Assembly (NCBI RefSeq): GCF_036320965.1
Contig: NC_092241.1
Coordinates: forward strand, 4,727,668-4,791,667
From: Panulirus ornatus
Taxonomy: Eukaryota > Arthropoda > Malacostraca > Decapoda > Palinuridae
Direction of reading: 5' to 3'
DNA length: 64,000 nt
In this document: piece after piece, positions 20,521-31,255 of the stretch
Layout: each line of letters starts with the position of its first letter
Position numbering within the stretch: the stretch's first letter is position 1
The notes under the pieces: model-generated
What the model was told of the DNA's origin: nothing
Seen by the model: only the letters and a program-made list of their open reading frames with translations
Database searches by the model: none
Made by a program: the position numbers and the translations under genes

Positions 20521-23500
20521 TATCAGGCCTTTCTGGTCTTCAACCAGAGGTGTTTTTCATAACTTTTATCAGTCCACCTATCCTAGACTTTTCTAATCTG
20601 ATACTAAAACTATAATTTCTTGATTCTCTTTCTTCTTTTTTTCCTAATACCAATTTGGATAACTATTATTTTCCTTATCCCACCTTGCTAATCTTATGCC
20701 TCATCCAACAAATTTTTGTACAGTCCAAAACTCACTTCTTTCTATGAAGAAATGCAAAGCATATAGAGCAAATTGAAACTGCATCCCTGGTTATGGTTTT
20801 CAGGGGTGCACAAAAGCTTTAATTCGTACCTGCTTATTTGTTTCAGCTTCTGCCTACAAACGAATGTTTCCTTCATCTTGAAAGCATGCTCTAGTACAAT
20901 GTCTTAAGCCTTCAAAATATCAATGTTCTGCTTTCATTTTTGCTACCTCCAGGGTCCCCATTTCCTTTAGCATCATGTTTTCCCTGATCATAAGGGAAAA
21001 CTGACAGGTTATATCTCTTCCTTACTTATACCTAGTCATCCTCTCTAACAGATTTTGGGGGAATCCTTTATCCTATACCTTGACATCTTGAAAGTTATGT
21101 CATGGTGTGACACTCAATTCTGATATACAAACTCCTCTCTATCAGTTTTCCTCTTTCATTCTGTTCCCTTATATCTGGCTTCCTTTATGGTTATTCTATT
21201 TCTTTAAATGAAGATGGCTCATATTTTCTCTTTCTTATCAACAGGGATATTCCTTATGGTTCTGTCTAATCTCTTTGCCTCAGACACCTTTTCATCAGCA
21301 ATCTTATGTCAACAAGCAAACCAGTTGTATTACATACTAATGACTGGACTTTGCTGCATTTCTCTATTTCTGAAGTCCTCTCCATCTCTTGCTGGATCAA
21401 TATCTCTTCTACTTGTGTACATTAGATTTATTAATAGGAACTTAGTTAATGTGATAAACATCTGTAATAATAATTACATCATACACACAGTATTCATGTA
21501 TGGTATATATTTCTGTCACCCCTAGTTTCTGAACAGCTTTGCAGTTATTGGGTATCCATGTCACAATAAGGATGACACAGAATTCTATAGTAAGCAAATT
21601 AGTCCTCCAGTGCAACAAAAATGTGTGCAGGATAATTAACAAGGCCATCAATCTAACCATATGCATGGACACTATGAAATTCACACACATTTTGTCAATA
21701 AAATTAGGTCAAAAAACCAAATAGCTTACTTTTACAATAATATTACTATCAGGGGGTACAGTACGTGGGAACCAAAACACACTGAAAACAATAGCTACAT
21801 TCTCGTACAAATGAACAAAACTTTAAGGGGACTAGACAATAAATACAAATCTTATCAAAACCCACACAAGTGAAAGTTAACTTACAATAACCAACAGGAT
21901 ACTGCTGTAGTAATCAGGATACTTTGCATCAAACTGAAATTAAAAAAGAGAGAATCAAACACAAGTGCAGGCTTATACTGTAATGAGCAGAAAAATAAGT
22001 AAGTTACCTAGCTTTCTTTGAAGTCTCAATGCTGTGGTTAGTTTTAAGAACTCAGTGCCAAGACAGGAATTATATGAAAAATCGGATAAAAGCTCAGACC
22101 TGTGTCATATCAGTCCTAAAATTAGCTTTCAGTGCAGTTCAAGATAGTACTAAAAATACAAGTTTTGAAGTATGAAAATTCTTTCACTTCAGGACAGTGT
22201 CCTGTTAGCCATCTCTGTGGGTCAGAAGCATCTTAACCCTATCTTACTGGTGAAGCATTTGCTTCTCACTTTTTGTTAACTAACTGCCAGGTACTTAACA
22301 CCATGGCGAGTTTAAAAATGAGGTAAAGGATGGGCAGGAAAAGCAGCTGGGAAAATGCAAACTTAATATTACTGCAGAGTGAGAGAGAGAGAGAGAATTT
22401 ATCATACCTCAAAATGTGATTCTCTCCTGGATCAGTTTGTCCTGTGGACTAGAAGAGTATGTGAACGCAGAAGATGAGGATTAAAGGAAAACGTCTTCCA
22501 TATGGTTTCAAAAGAACTTCTGAACAAGGAAATGAACCATATGCATAATGTCTGTAATGGGATCGAGATATACCAATCTTTCTATTAATACTTGTGTGGA
22601 AGCATTTCCCTTTAAAATAAAGAGGGAATGCCTGGAAAAATTTGGGGAAAAATAAAAATTGGGCCAGTTAATTGTTAACATTCATCATACAAGGGTGCCC
22701 AGCATACCATTATCCTAAAAGGACGTCCAGCCTTAACTGACACCCTATCATCCTAAAAGGACGTCAGGCCTCTACTACCTCGCTGGGATATCATTCAGAC
22801 GCCAAAGATGACGCTCTGAAAAAATCATACAAAGTAAGTGACATCACTTGTTTGGCAGTGTACTTAATGGTAAATAACGAAACATCAGTCTTTAGCAATG
22901 TGGGAAATTGCATTTACAAGTGTTACGAAACTATAGTACTGATTTAAAAAAGTGCAAATATGTTGCGTCTTTAGCCGATTGGTGAAAACTCGACTTTCCT
23001 GTCAATATCCTATCAAAATATTTTATTCATAAGCCTCTTTACACACGTGAATACAGATTTACCATATAATCTTAAATGTGTTTTAGAACAGGTACTTACA
23101 TGGCATGGATTTTTTTTTCTTCATACAAATCCCACACGGTATACAAAATATATGGGGGCTGACGCGGTCTAATAATGGCCGCCGCAGTCAAATGGTTAAG
23201 CATCACAGCCAAAATGTAAAATAATGTACAATTTTATGTAAAGTACAAAACCAGATTTATTGAAATAATTATAATATAGGAATACTGAACCACATAAGAC
23301 CTGGAGTAGCTAAACAGGAGTCCCTTAAAAAGCAAGAAATGTGGGTGCTTCAATTGGTCGGTGGTCACACTTGGTTGGCCAATGGCGAACCCGGATTAGA
23401 GAAGCATTGGCTTCGAATAACACTCAGGTCTTCACAGTGGACGTGTATGGTCTACCGGCTTTTCATGGATGAAATAGCTGGACTGATTTCGCATAGGGCA

Positions 23501-24096
23501 AGAGCAAGCCAATGAGGATTTTCTTTTTTGCTAGTACATTTAAACTTACAATGAAGCATCAGGTATGATTACGTCGTGTGACGTAATGGTACAGTATTCA
23601 TGTCCATACCTTTACAATAATTACTTTAATAGAATGTTTGTTCACCACAGTTTATGTCCAAAGTGTCTTTTTTGTGACAACATTACATTGTATATATATG
23701 TAACAAAAAGTTCTCAAATAATTTTAGCGTAATATTCAAATCTTTGGAGGTTGCTCATATATGTCAGTAAAGACGTCTATGTTGTGTTCCCCCATCCCCT
23801 ATCTTCCTCTCTTTTCAAAACCCATTTCTAAATTACTATGAATAATTGTATTTGCATCAGATCTGTTATATATGTAAGCTTACTTATGCATATCTCATAA
23901 TTTGTGATTCATTTGTTTTGGTGGTCTTTGAAGTAATGATCCCATCCTACTTGGGTTTCGTTCTAGTAGTATTTTACTTCTTTGAGATTCTGTGAACCTT
24001 TGAGATTCTGTGAACCTTTTTTTTTCTTAAAAACATTCATAGTTCGATACTGTACTACCAATAACAGTTCGTCAGAGGTAAGTGTTAATGATGAAA
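20521..24096. other. Mostly unique non-coding DNA
   Basis: No coding domain is recognised. A short (GA)n run lies at 22378-22394. Two imperfect direct repeats built on ATCCTAAAAGGACGTC occur near 22712 and 22750. CpG-containing sequence is more common from about 22700 to 23600 than in the rest, but no promoter can be called. Confidence 0.4.
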
Positions 24097-24140
24097 TGTG
24101 ACAGTGCAAGAAGCAAACCTTGCTTCTTGCAGTGTGACAG
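24097..24140. repeat. Perfect 12-bp hairpin flanked by an 8-bp direct repeat
   Basis: TGCAAGAAGCAA (24105-24116) and TTGCTTCTTGCA (24120-24131) form a perfect stem with a 3-base loop. TGTGACAG occurs directly before (24097-24104) and one base after (24133-24140). Just upstream, an 18-bp unit GAGATTCTGTGAACCTTT is repeated twice (about 23983-24019). Confidence 0.8.
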
Positions 24141-24484
24141 GGCAACATGAGAGAAAATGAGGGAGTTGCATGAGGAAGTGTGATGCCATATTTATCAAAG
24201 GTAAATGAAGTCATCCTTCTTTGATGCGAGTCATCTTTGTCGAGAAAGTTATTCTCTTGTGCTTCTTCAAACCTCGCGAACGTACTTCTGCAATATGGTT
24301 CACGATTTGAGGATATTGAGAAACTTGCAAGTTACTGTTCCTTAATTGTAACGAAGAAGGATAAAACTGATTGACTTTATTCAGGGACCGTAGTACATTA
24401 TAAGTATACGTGTGCAATACACCACAATAAGGTACATAGTAGCTTCTAGGATAACCTACTAAAGTTTTACAAACTTATTTCCAG

Positions 24485-24554
24485 GAGTTGGTTGAAATCG
24501 ACAGAGCTAAGATAGGCCAACAGCTATGGAGTGCCTCTCTTCTTTCCCGAGAGG
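24485..24554 (+). CDS. Candidate internal exon of an unknown gene
   Basis: A 3' splice-site-like TTATTTCCAG (24475-24484) is followed by 70 open bases and a consensus donor GTAAGT at 24555-24560. The open phase reads ELVEID, then RAKIGQQLWSASLLSRE, a plausible but unrecognised peptide. No neighbouring exon could be tied to it, and short open stretches with splice-like ends occur by chance. Treat it as a hint of a host gene in the least repetitive part of the window. Confidence 0.2.
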
Positions 24555-24560
24555 GTAAGT

Positions 24561-26035
24561 TTTTTATTGCTACTTTACGTTATCGCTAAGGTAAAATTAC
24601 CGTTTGAGACATTCACCAGCTTGGCAGTTGAAAATGTTTTCTAATGGTTTTTAATGGTTTTTGATGTGTTTTGCACGATTTTGATTTATTTCTACAGAAA
24701 ATCATTACCTTAGGAGATGTCTCCCCACTCCTTTATCCCAGGATAATGGGGGATTCGCAGTAGGATCTGGGGTTTTGAGAAAGGGAAATAAAGTAGCGAT
24801 TTGAGATAGAAAATGTCAGAATCGTTCAGAATACATTAAAAACCATCGTAAAAAACAATTCAAAACTTATAAAACCTAAGCAGGGTTGGATGTCCTAAAT
24901 GGTAATAATATTGAAGTTAACCATGTTACTTTGGCATACATCACTTTAGATTCAGTATGGTTGGTTTGGTTAGGTTTGCTTAGATTTGGTTTAATTAAGT
25001 CTCTAGATTTCGTTTGATATTGCTGGTTGCGTTTGCATTACATAACTCAAGGTTAGATCGTTTCTTTGTTTCAATACTTGTACATTAGCTTAGGTTTGGA
25101 TTGTGGTATGTTCTTACGTGATTTACATATTTTTACCCATTTCCATCTACTTCAAAGCCCAGCCCACTTTATGGGAACTCAAATAACTTGTAGCCACTGA
25201 GTGCTTCAAGTCTCTTTAAACTGATTTAGGGTGGATTTATAGGAGATGCCACTTTTATAGGTTTGATATCTTAATTTTTCTTGCTAGGCAGGAATGGTAC
25301 AAGGGTGTGGAAATTTGCTTTTCAAACCCATATAAAACTATCTTTCAATTTTAACTCATTTGTGATGGGTAGGGTAAATGTGGGATTAAATAACAATAGT
25401 AGTTTAATATTGTAAAGTGTGGAAATCATAGAATATGCACTTTTTAATGTTAAAAGACTGGATTTGTTTAGTTCTCGATAGTATTATGTATGATGAAAAT
25501 TATGTTGGGTATGTAAACATTCAGTTCAGATGACTATAATATCAGAATATGACCCTGTCCGGGACACAGAAACATTATTTTGAGACCTATATTTATGTAG
25601 ACAGCTAAACTCATCGAACTTATCTCTCCAGGCAAGTTCTCTTTGTTATATTATAGCTTCAGTTGCTTTGTATATAAAAATATGAACTGAAAAAGCCCTA
25701 CAAAATCTGATCAAGGAACAGGTGAATATTTTTATGCTTTCGGCAAACAGTCTGCATGACAGTCACTTATCTATATCTTATCATCTAATGCTGCAAAGTA
25801 AAAATTCTGAATCATCAGAATTAGCATTGCAAGATAAGTTTCCAGTCTAGGAGCACCATATAAATAATTACTCGTACCCACTAATATGAGTGTAAGAGAA
25901 TATGACAAACATATTAAAACTATGAGGAGAAAATCCAGTTATGTGGGAAGGTACCAATCTTGTGAATTACTTGCAAACAATGCTTAGTAACTAGTTTCTG
26001 CTCTTCTGGGCTTGTGCTAACACAGCAAGTACCAC
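24561..26035. other. Unassigned non-coding DNA
   Basis: AT-rich sequence with no recognised repeat or coding signal. It could be intronic if either candidate exon is real. Confidence 0.4.
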
Positions 26036-26247
26036 CTACATTCTGTTGTGAATGTATTTATCCTTGAGCCTCTCTTTCAACCCGTGGTTCTCCACCAGCA
26101 TGTTAGTTATATTTGAAACGAATGTTCTGAGGTACATTTGTGCTGACCTTTCCTCACAAGTCTTAACGACAGTTGCTGGCCGACCATTGTCTGGAGTTGC
26201 ATACAGTTTGCTTGCTCTTCCTCTAGCCACGTAGTCCATTAATAGAA
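26036..26247 (-). CDS. Candidate terminal exon of an unknown gene
   Basis: On the minus strand an acceptor-like TTTAGTTTACAG (ending at 26248) leads into an open frame that continues for 70 codons to a TAG at 26036. It contains ATPDNGRPATVVKTCEERSA, then MYLRTFVSNITNML and ENHGLKERLKDKYIHNRM at the C-terminus. The composition is balanced and charged, with a likely amphipathic helix at the end, unlike the AT-driven spurious frames around it. An in-frame ATG lies three codons in, so a short single-exon protein of 67 residues is an alternative. I do not recognise the family. No clear AATAAA signal was found downstream. Confidence 0.4.
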
Positions 26248-26274
26248 CTGTAAACTAAATATAATCAAGAGATA

Positions 26275-27290
26275 GGAAAGTACAAGGATCAAGCACCACA
26301 CTGTGTATCGTTCTCAAGAATTCACAGCAAATCAAGGAAAGGGGAGAATATGTTACATCTCTTGGTGCATCTAGACTTGAGAGGAGCAGAGAACTCATTA
26401 ATGATAATACGAAACATCTGTTATCTCAATGGAATGATGAACAAACACAGAGTCACATGCCATTATCTCTGATGGTAGCTCAAGAGAAGGTATATAGTTT
26501 GAGGAATGATTTTCAGCAACAAGGAGGGGAAAGAAACAGTACTCCTGCTGGTGTAGAGACATTCACAGCAAGTTAGGGCTGTTTCCACCACCTCAGAGTG
26601 CAAACCTGCATAACTGAAAAACAAGAGGTAAGGCAGCCATTGCAGATACCAGGGCACTAGCAAAGTTCATGGAAGACCTGATGAATATTATAAAGCAGGG
26701 GACTAACCTCGCTTGCCAGTTTTCAACATCAACATAATTGGATTAAATTTGGAAGAGAATGCCCTCCTCCCTACTCATACAAGATAGGTTAAGTCCGATT
26801 CTGGGTGGTAATAGTGAGGGCAATGTCAGGTTACAGTTACTTTTAGCTTACAACGGTGAGAAGCCCTGAGCAATTAAGGAGTACTTAAAATAATGAGCAG
26901 TTTTCTGTTGTTTGGTTGTCCAGCTCAATGGCCTGGGTGACAGGGGCAAGTTCCCAAAACTATACCATTAACTACTTGTCTACAGTCATTCAGAATTACT
27001 GCCTGAGGTACAAGGCACTGCTAATGGTTAATAATTTTGCATAGTTTTATTTTTTTGGCACCTAACATAGTGTCCCTGATTCAGCCCATGTATCAGGGTG
27101 GGACTACCATGTTTAAGAATTCCTGTCTGTGGCAAACAATAAAGCACTAGATTTATAAACTTTCAGAAGAAATAAGCCAACCGTCATGGAATTCTGACAC
27201 AACTTCAACATCAGGAATTCAATAGAAAACACCTGATACCATTAATAGAGTGTGGCAGAGAGTATGGTCATAGTGTGTGCATGATTTTCC
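26275..27290 (+). pseudogene. Tigger-type (TIGD1-like) transposase relic
   Basis: Scattered but ordered motifs are readable on the + strand. The CENP-B-type DNA-binding part is LLSQWNDEQTQSHMPLSLMV, then AQEKVYSLRNDF (26420-26520). Next comes a decayed NIDxxGLxWKRMPS catalytic region (26725-26775), then LGGNSEGNVRLQLLLAYNGE (26795-26865). NIVSLIQPMYQGGTTMFKN (27065-27120) corresponds to the QPMDQG motif near the last catalytic acid. Stops and frameshifts are frequent. It ends just before the Tigger element at 27325. The transposase belongs to a different Tigger branch from the one at 3124. Confidence 0.7.
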
Positions 27291-27324
27291 TGCGATTTGC
27301 CACTATGCCTGAAATTTGGACATA

Positions 27325-28087
27325 CAGGTACACCACCGAATTTTCCGCAACTGATGGTTCGGCACCTCCTTTAGTCCAGACAAAATTACCGCAGCCACCA
27401 GACCAGTTTACTGGGTGCCCACAGATAGCGTTGTGTGTAGGGCGTGCTTATTTACATTCTTTACACTGCACTGTGAGATTCTTAGCAGCTTATTTTGCTT
27501 AAATTCAACCCTAGCTATAGCTTCTAAGACATATGAGTGGTTTCAGATGTAAATACCACTCCATATCGATCCAAGATAAAGTAGAACTGTTGAAAAAAAA
27601 TGGTCCGTGGTGTTTCGGTGCATGAGCTGTGACATCTACAGTATTGGTTCACCAACTGTTTATGATATCAAGAAGCAAAGGGAGCAAATATTGAAATTCT
27701 ATGCATACAGTGTTTCCAAGAAGCAAATGACGATTAGAAAAACTATGAAAGATGGTAAGAGTACTGAGCACGATCGAGTGATGATGGAATGGTTTCGACA
27801 GCATCAGAGTGATGGAGTGGTCTTGTCATGTAGCATGATAATCTTTGTTTCACTAATGCACTATCATACAAGTGCCTGTATTGCATTTATTTATTTGATT
27901 TACATTTGATATTTGTTTAATCTAAATTTCTAGCAGTTCATGGTATACTGTAGACACATGGGAGATGTATAATTAGTGGGTTAGTGGCTTGTTGAATTAT
28001 TATTTCATGACCGTGGTTCGTCCGGCAAAATGGTTAATCCAGCAAGGCTTTGGAACCAAGAGTGCCGCAAGATCGGTAGTGTGCCTG
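27325..28087 (+). mobile_element. TcMar-Tigger element with clear terminal repeats (copy 2)
   Basis: The element starts CAGGTACACCACCGAATTT after a TA (27323-27324) and ends GATCGGTAGTGTGCCTG before a TA (28088-28089). The first and last dozen bases are inverted repeats. The 763-bp body keeps the psq/HTH part of a transposase and lacks the DDE catalytic region, so it is non-autonomous. Words near both ends (GATGGTTCGGCACCTCC; AAATGGTTAATCC) match Tigger copy 1 at 2892. Confidence 0.85.
27560..27840 (+). pseudogene. Tigger transposase N-terminal fragment
   Basis: SISIQDKVELLKK is followed, after a frame break, by CDIYSIGSPTVYDIKKQREQ and ILKFYAYSVSKKQMTIRK. This is the psq-type helix-turn-helix of pogo/Tigger transposases. 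The CENP-B and DDE parts are deleted. Confidence 0.8.
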
Positions 28088-28089
28088 TA

Positions 28090-28565
28090 GTGCCAATGGC
28101 AAGGAATTTCTGGTGATGTTTCACTTACTTTTGCCCCACATTTTCCATCATCACAACTATTCCCACTCATTTATGTTTAGCAAGAAAAGAAGAAATAATC
28201 CAATTCATGCTCCCCAGGTCTAAATAATTCCTGCAGGAATTTATCAAAAGGAGGATGCATGGTTTTTTGATGAGATGGTGGAAGTTTATGAGGTATAGGG
28301 AAAATCTGGATTTAAATATTATAGGTGGCAAACAATAAAAAAGTCTTGCAAATTTTAATAACATGTAAGGAAATATTATAGACCATAATAAGATGTATCT
28401 TGAAATCTGGGGCTTTTCACAAGATAAGTGTGGTCTGCCTGAATTCCCTCATTTTGAAGGAAAATGCCATTGTTTTTCCTGCTTGTGGTTGGTGGTATCT
28501 ATAGCAAGCATCAAGAAGAAAACACTGGGATAGACACTGCAACTAATGCTTTTAAAAGTTGATAT
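28090..28565. other. Unassigned spacer
   Basis: Nothing is recognised between the Tigger element and the start of the tandem duplication. Confidence 0.4.
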
Positions 28566-30897
28566 TTTTATTAATACAATTGGGTTCCTACTGATAGGAA
28601 ATGACATGTTTATCTAGTGCAGTTTTGGTCTTTTAGGTAGGTGAAATAAGTAAATATTTTTAAAGGATAGGAACGTCCAGTGGGATCTGGCACATTTTTT
28701 TGGGAAAAAAAGTCAATTAAGCACATGCCATTGATGAAGATCCATGAATTCAGTATCAAAAGTTTTTTATCAATGACATGATTTGCTTTGTCTCTTCTGC
28801 CATTTCATCAGAAGATAGCTTTGATTGTGCACATTTGAACTGTAGGTGAAGATAGCTTTGATTGTGCACATTTGAACTGGGGTGACTATTTGAGGACCAG
28901 GCTCTGACAGACATTTAGTCTGTGCCAACCCTTTTGACACGTGCTCCTGTGCCCTATGCATAAGATGTGTATATAATTTCATTATGACATTTACAGTCTT
29001 ATATGTATTCTTTGTATTATCATAACTGATCTTGGCCCAATCTTATTATTTGGATTATTATTGTTCACTAATGATAAAACAATGATTGATAGCTGGTTTA
29101 TGATTTATTCAACTTCAAGGCATACTTAGAAAAAAAAGAAAATACAGACAATTGAAATGAGAAACAGATGTTAAACAAGCAATATCAGCCCATCCTTATT
29201 ACAACAACTGATAGCTTGTTTGATGATATATTGAACTTCACTAGTCATTACACAGAAACGGTGAACATAAATCACTTTGTTCAATGTCGATCTTGTCACA
29301 CATTTATCATATATAAACGTATGATTATGAGATGATTTATATTGTTTGATGATTTACTCAGCATATGGAGCTAATGGGGAGGCAATAAAAAGTAGTGGTG
29401 ATGTGAGAAGGAGATGGAGTGAGTATTTTGAAGGTTTATTGAATGTGTTAGATGATAGAGTGGCAGATATAGGGTGTTTTGGTCGAGGTGGTGTGCGAAG
29501 TGAGAGGGTCAGAGAGAATGATTTGGTAAACAGAGAAGAGGTAGTGAAAGCTACGCAGAAGATGAAAGCCGGCAAGGCGGCGGGTTTGGATGGTATTGCA
29601 GTGGAATTCATTAAAAAAGGGGGTGACTGCGTTGTTGACTGGTTGGTGAGGATATTCAGTGTATGTATGGCTCATGGTGAAGCGCCTGAGGATTGGCAGA
29701 ATGCATGCATAGTGCCATTGTACAAAGGCCAAGGGGATAAAGGTGTGTTCAAATTTCAGAGGTATGAGTTTGTTGAGTATTTCTGGGAAATTGTATGGGA
29801 GGGTTTTGATTGAGAGGGTGAAGGCATGTACAGAGAATCAAGATTGGGGAAGAGTAGTGTGGTTTCAGAAGTGGTAGGGGATGTGTGGATCAGGTGTTTG
29901 CTTTGAAGAATGTATGTGAGAAATGCTGAGAAAAACAAATGGATTTGTATGTAGCATTTGTGGATTTGGAGAAGGCATATGATAGAGTTGATAAAGATGC
30001 TCCGTGGAAGGTATTAAGAGTATATGTTGTGGAAGGGAAGTTGTGAGAAGCAGTGAAAAGTTTTTATTGAGGATGTAAGGCATGTGTATGAGTAGAAAGA
30101 GAGGATTAGTTCTCGGTGAATGTTGGTTAGTGGCAGGGGTGTGTGATGTCTCCATGGTTGTTTAATTTGTTAATGGATGGGGTTGTTAGGGAGGTGAATG
30201 CAAGAGTTTTGGAGAGGGGGCAAGTATACAGTCTGTTATGGATGAGATTGCTTGGGAAGGGGGTCAGTTGTTGTTCGCCGACGATACGGCGCTGGTGGCT
30301 GATTCGGGTGAGACACTGCAGAAGCTGGTGACTGAGTGTGGTAAAGTGTGTGAAAGAAGAAAGCTGAGAGTAAATATGAATAAGAGCAAGGTTATTATAT
30401 TAGGTACAGTATGGTTGAGGGACAAGTCATTTGGGAGGTAAGTTTGAATGGAGAAAAACTGGAGGAAGTGAAGTGTTTAAGATATCTGGGAGTGGATTTG
30501 ACAGAAGATGGAACCATGGAAGTGGAAGTGAGTCACAGGGTGGGGAAGGGGCGAAAGTTCTGGGAGCGTTGAAAAATGAGTGGAAGGTGAGAACATTATC
30601 TCGGAAAGCAGAAATGGGTATGTTTCAAGGAATAGTGGTTCCAACAATGTTATATGGTTGCGAGGTGTGGGCTATTGATACGGTCGTGCGGAGGTGGGTG
30701 GATGTGTTAGAAATGAGATGTTTGATGACAATATGTGGTGTGAGGTGGTTTGATCGAGTAAGTAATGAAAGGGTAAGAGAGATGTTTGGTAATAAAAAGA
30801 GTGTTGTTGAGAGAGCAGAAGAAGGTGTATTGAAATGGTTCGGTCACATGGAGAGAATGAGTGAGGAAAGATCACCAAAGAGGATATATGTGTCGAG
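28566..30897. repeat. Tandem duplication, unit A
   Basis: The unit is nearly identical to 31256-33889. About five substitutions and four 1-base homopolymer differences were found by eye over some 2.3 kb. It contains unique flank (28566-29367) and the 5' part of an RTE copy. It lacks the SINE found in unit B. A 37-bp word (GAAGATAGCTTTGATTGTGC and following) is repeated twice in tandem near 28811-28880 in both units. Confidence 0.9.
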
Positions 30898-31047
30898 GTG
30901 GAGGGAACGAGGAGAAGAGGGAGACCAAATTGGAGGTGGAAAGATGGAGTGAAAAGGATTTTGTGTGATCGGGGCCTGAACATGCAGGAGGGTGAAAGGA
31001 GGGCAAGGAATAGAGTGAATTGGAGCGATGTGGTATACAGGGGTTGA
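29350..31047 (+). pseudogene. RTE RT in unit A, broken
   Basis: The frame carries REEVVKATQKMKAGKAAG, then VPLYKGQGDKG (where the frame is lost), later MSPWLFNLLMDGVVREV, LLFADDTALVADS and NKSKVII. It then continues in another frame with LYGCEVWAID and VVERAEEGVLKWFGH. The FADD box is kept but at least four frame changes and stops (for example in YRGCK, which reads Y-stop-GCK) make it a pseudogene. Confidence 0.8.
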
Positions 31048-31250
31048 CGTGCTGTCAGTGGATTGAATCAAGGCATGTGAAGCGTCCGGGGTAAACCATG
31101 GAAAGCTGTGTAGGTATGTATATTTGCGTGTGTGGACGTGTGTATGTACATGTGTATGGGGGGGGGGGGTTGGGCCATTTCTTTCGTCTGTTTCCTTGCG
31201 CTACCTCGCAAACGCGGGAGACAGCGACGAGGTATAAAAAAAAAAAAAAA
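29368..31250 (+). mobile_element. RTE copy A, chimeric: old 5' part, young 3' part
   Basis: From 29368 to about 30895 the sequence matches RTE copy B (32366 on) almost base for base, including the same decayed positions. After about 30900 it switches to the young short-UTR form, with ACGAGGAGAAGAGGGAGACC, then the short 3' UTR, the GGGAGACAGCGACGAGG module and a 20-base A tail. Copy B continues instead into a long-form UTR. The switch lies within the conserved AGGATATATGTGTC to GGAGGGAACGAG region. The RT is broken by several frameshifts (29760-30140). Confidence 0.85.
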
Positions 31251-31255
31251 AAAAA

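Noticed and set aside
20521..22000. A hydrophobic 105-codon frame near 21208 as a membrane protein
   Set aside because: T-rich sequence gives hydrophobic residues by chance. No start context, splice sites or homology are recognisable.
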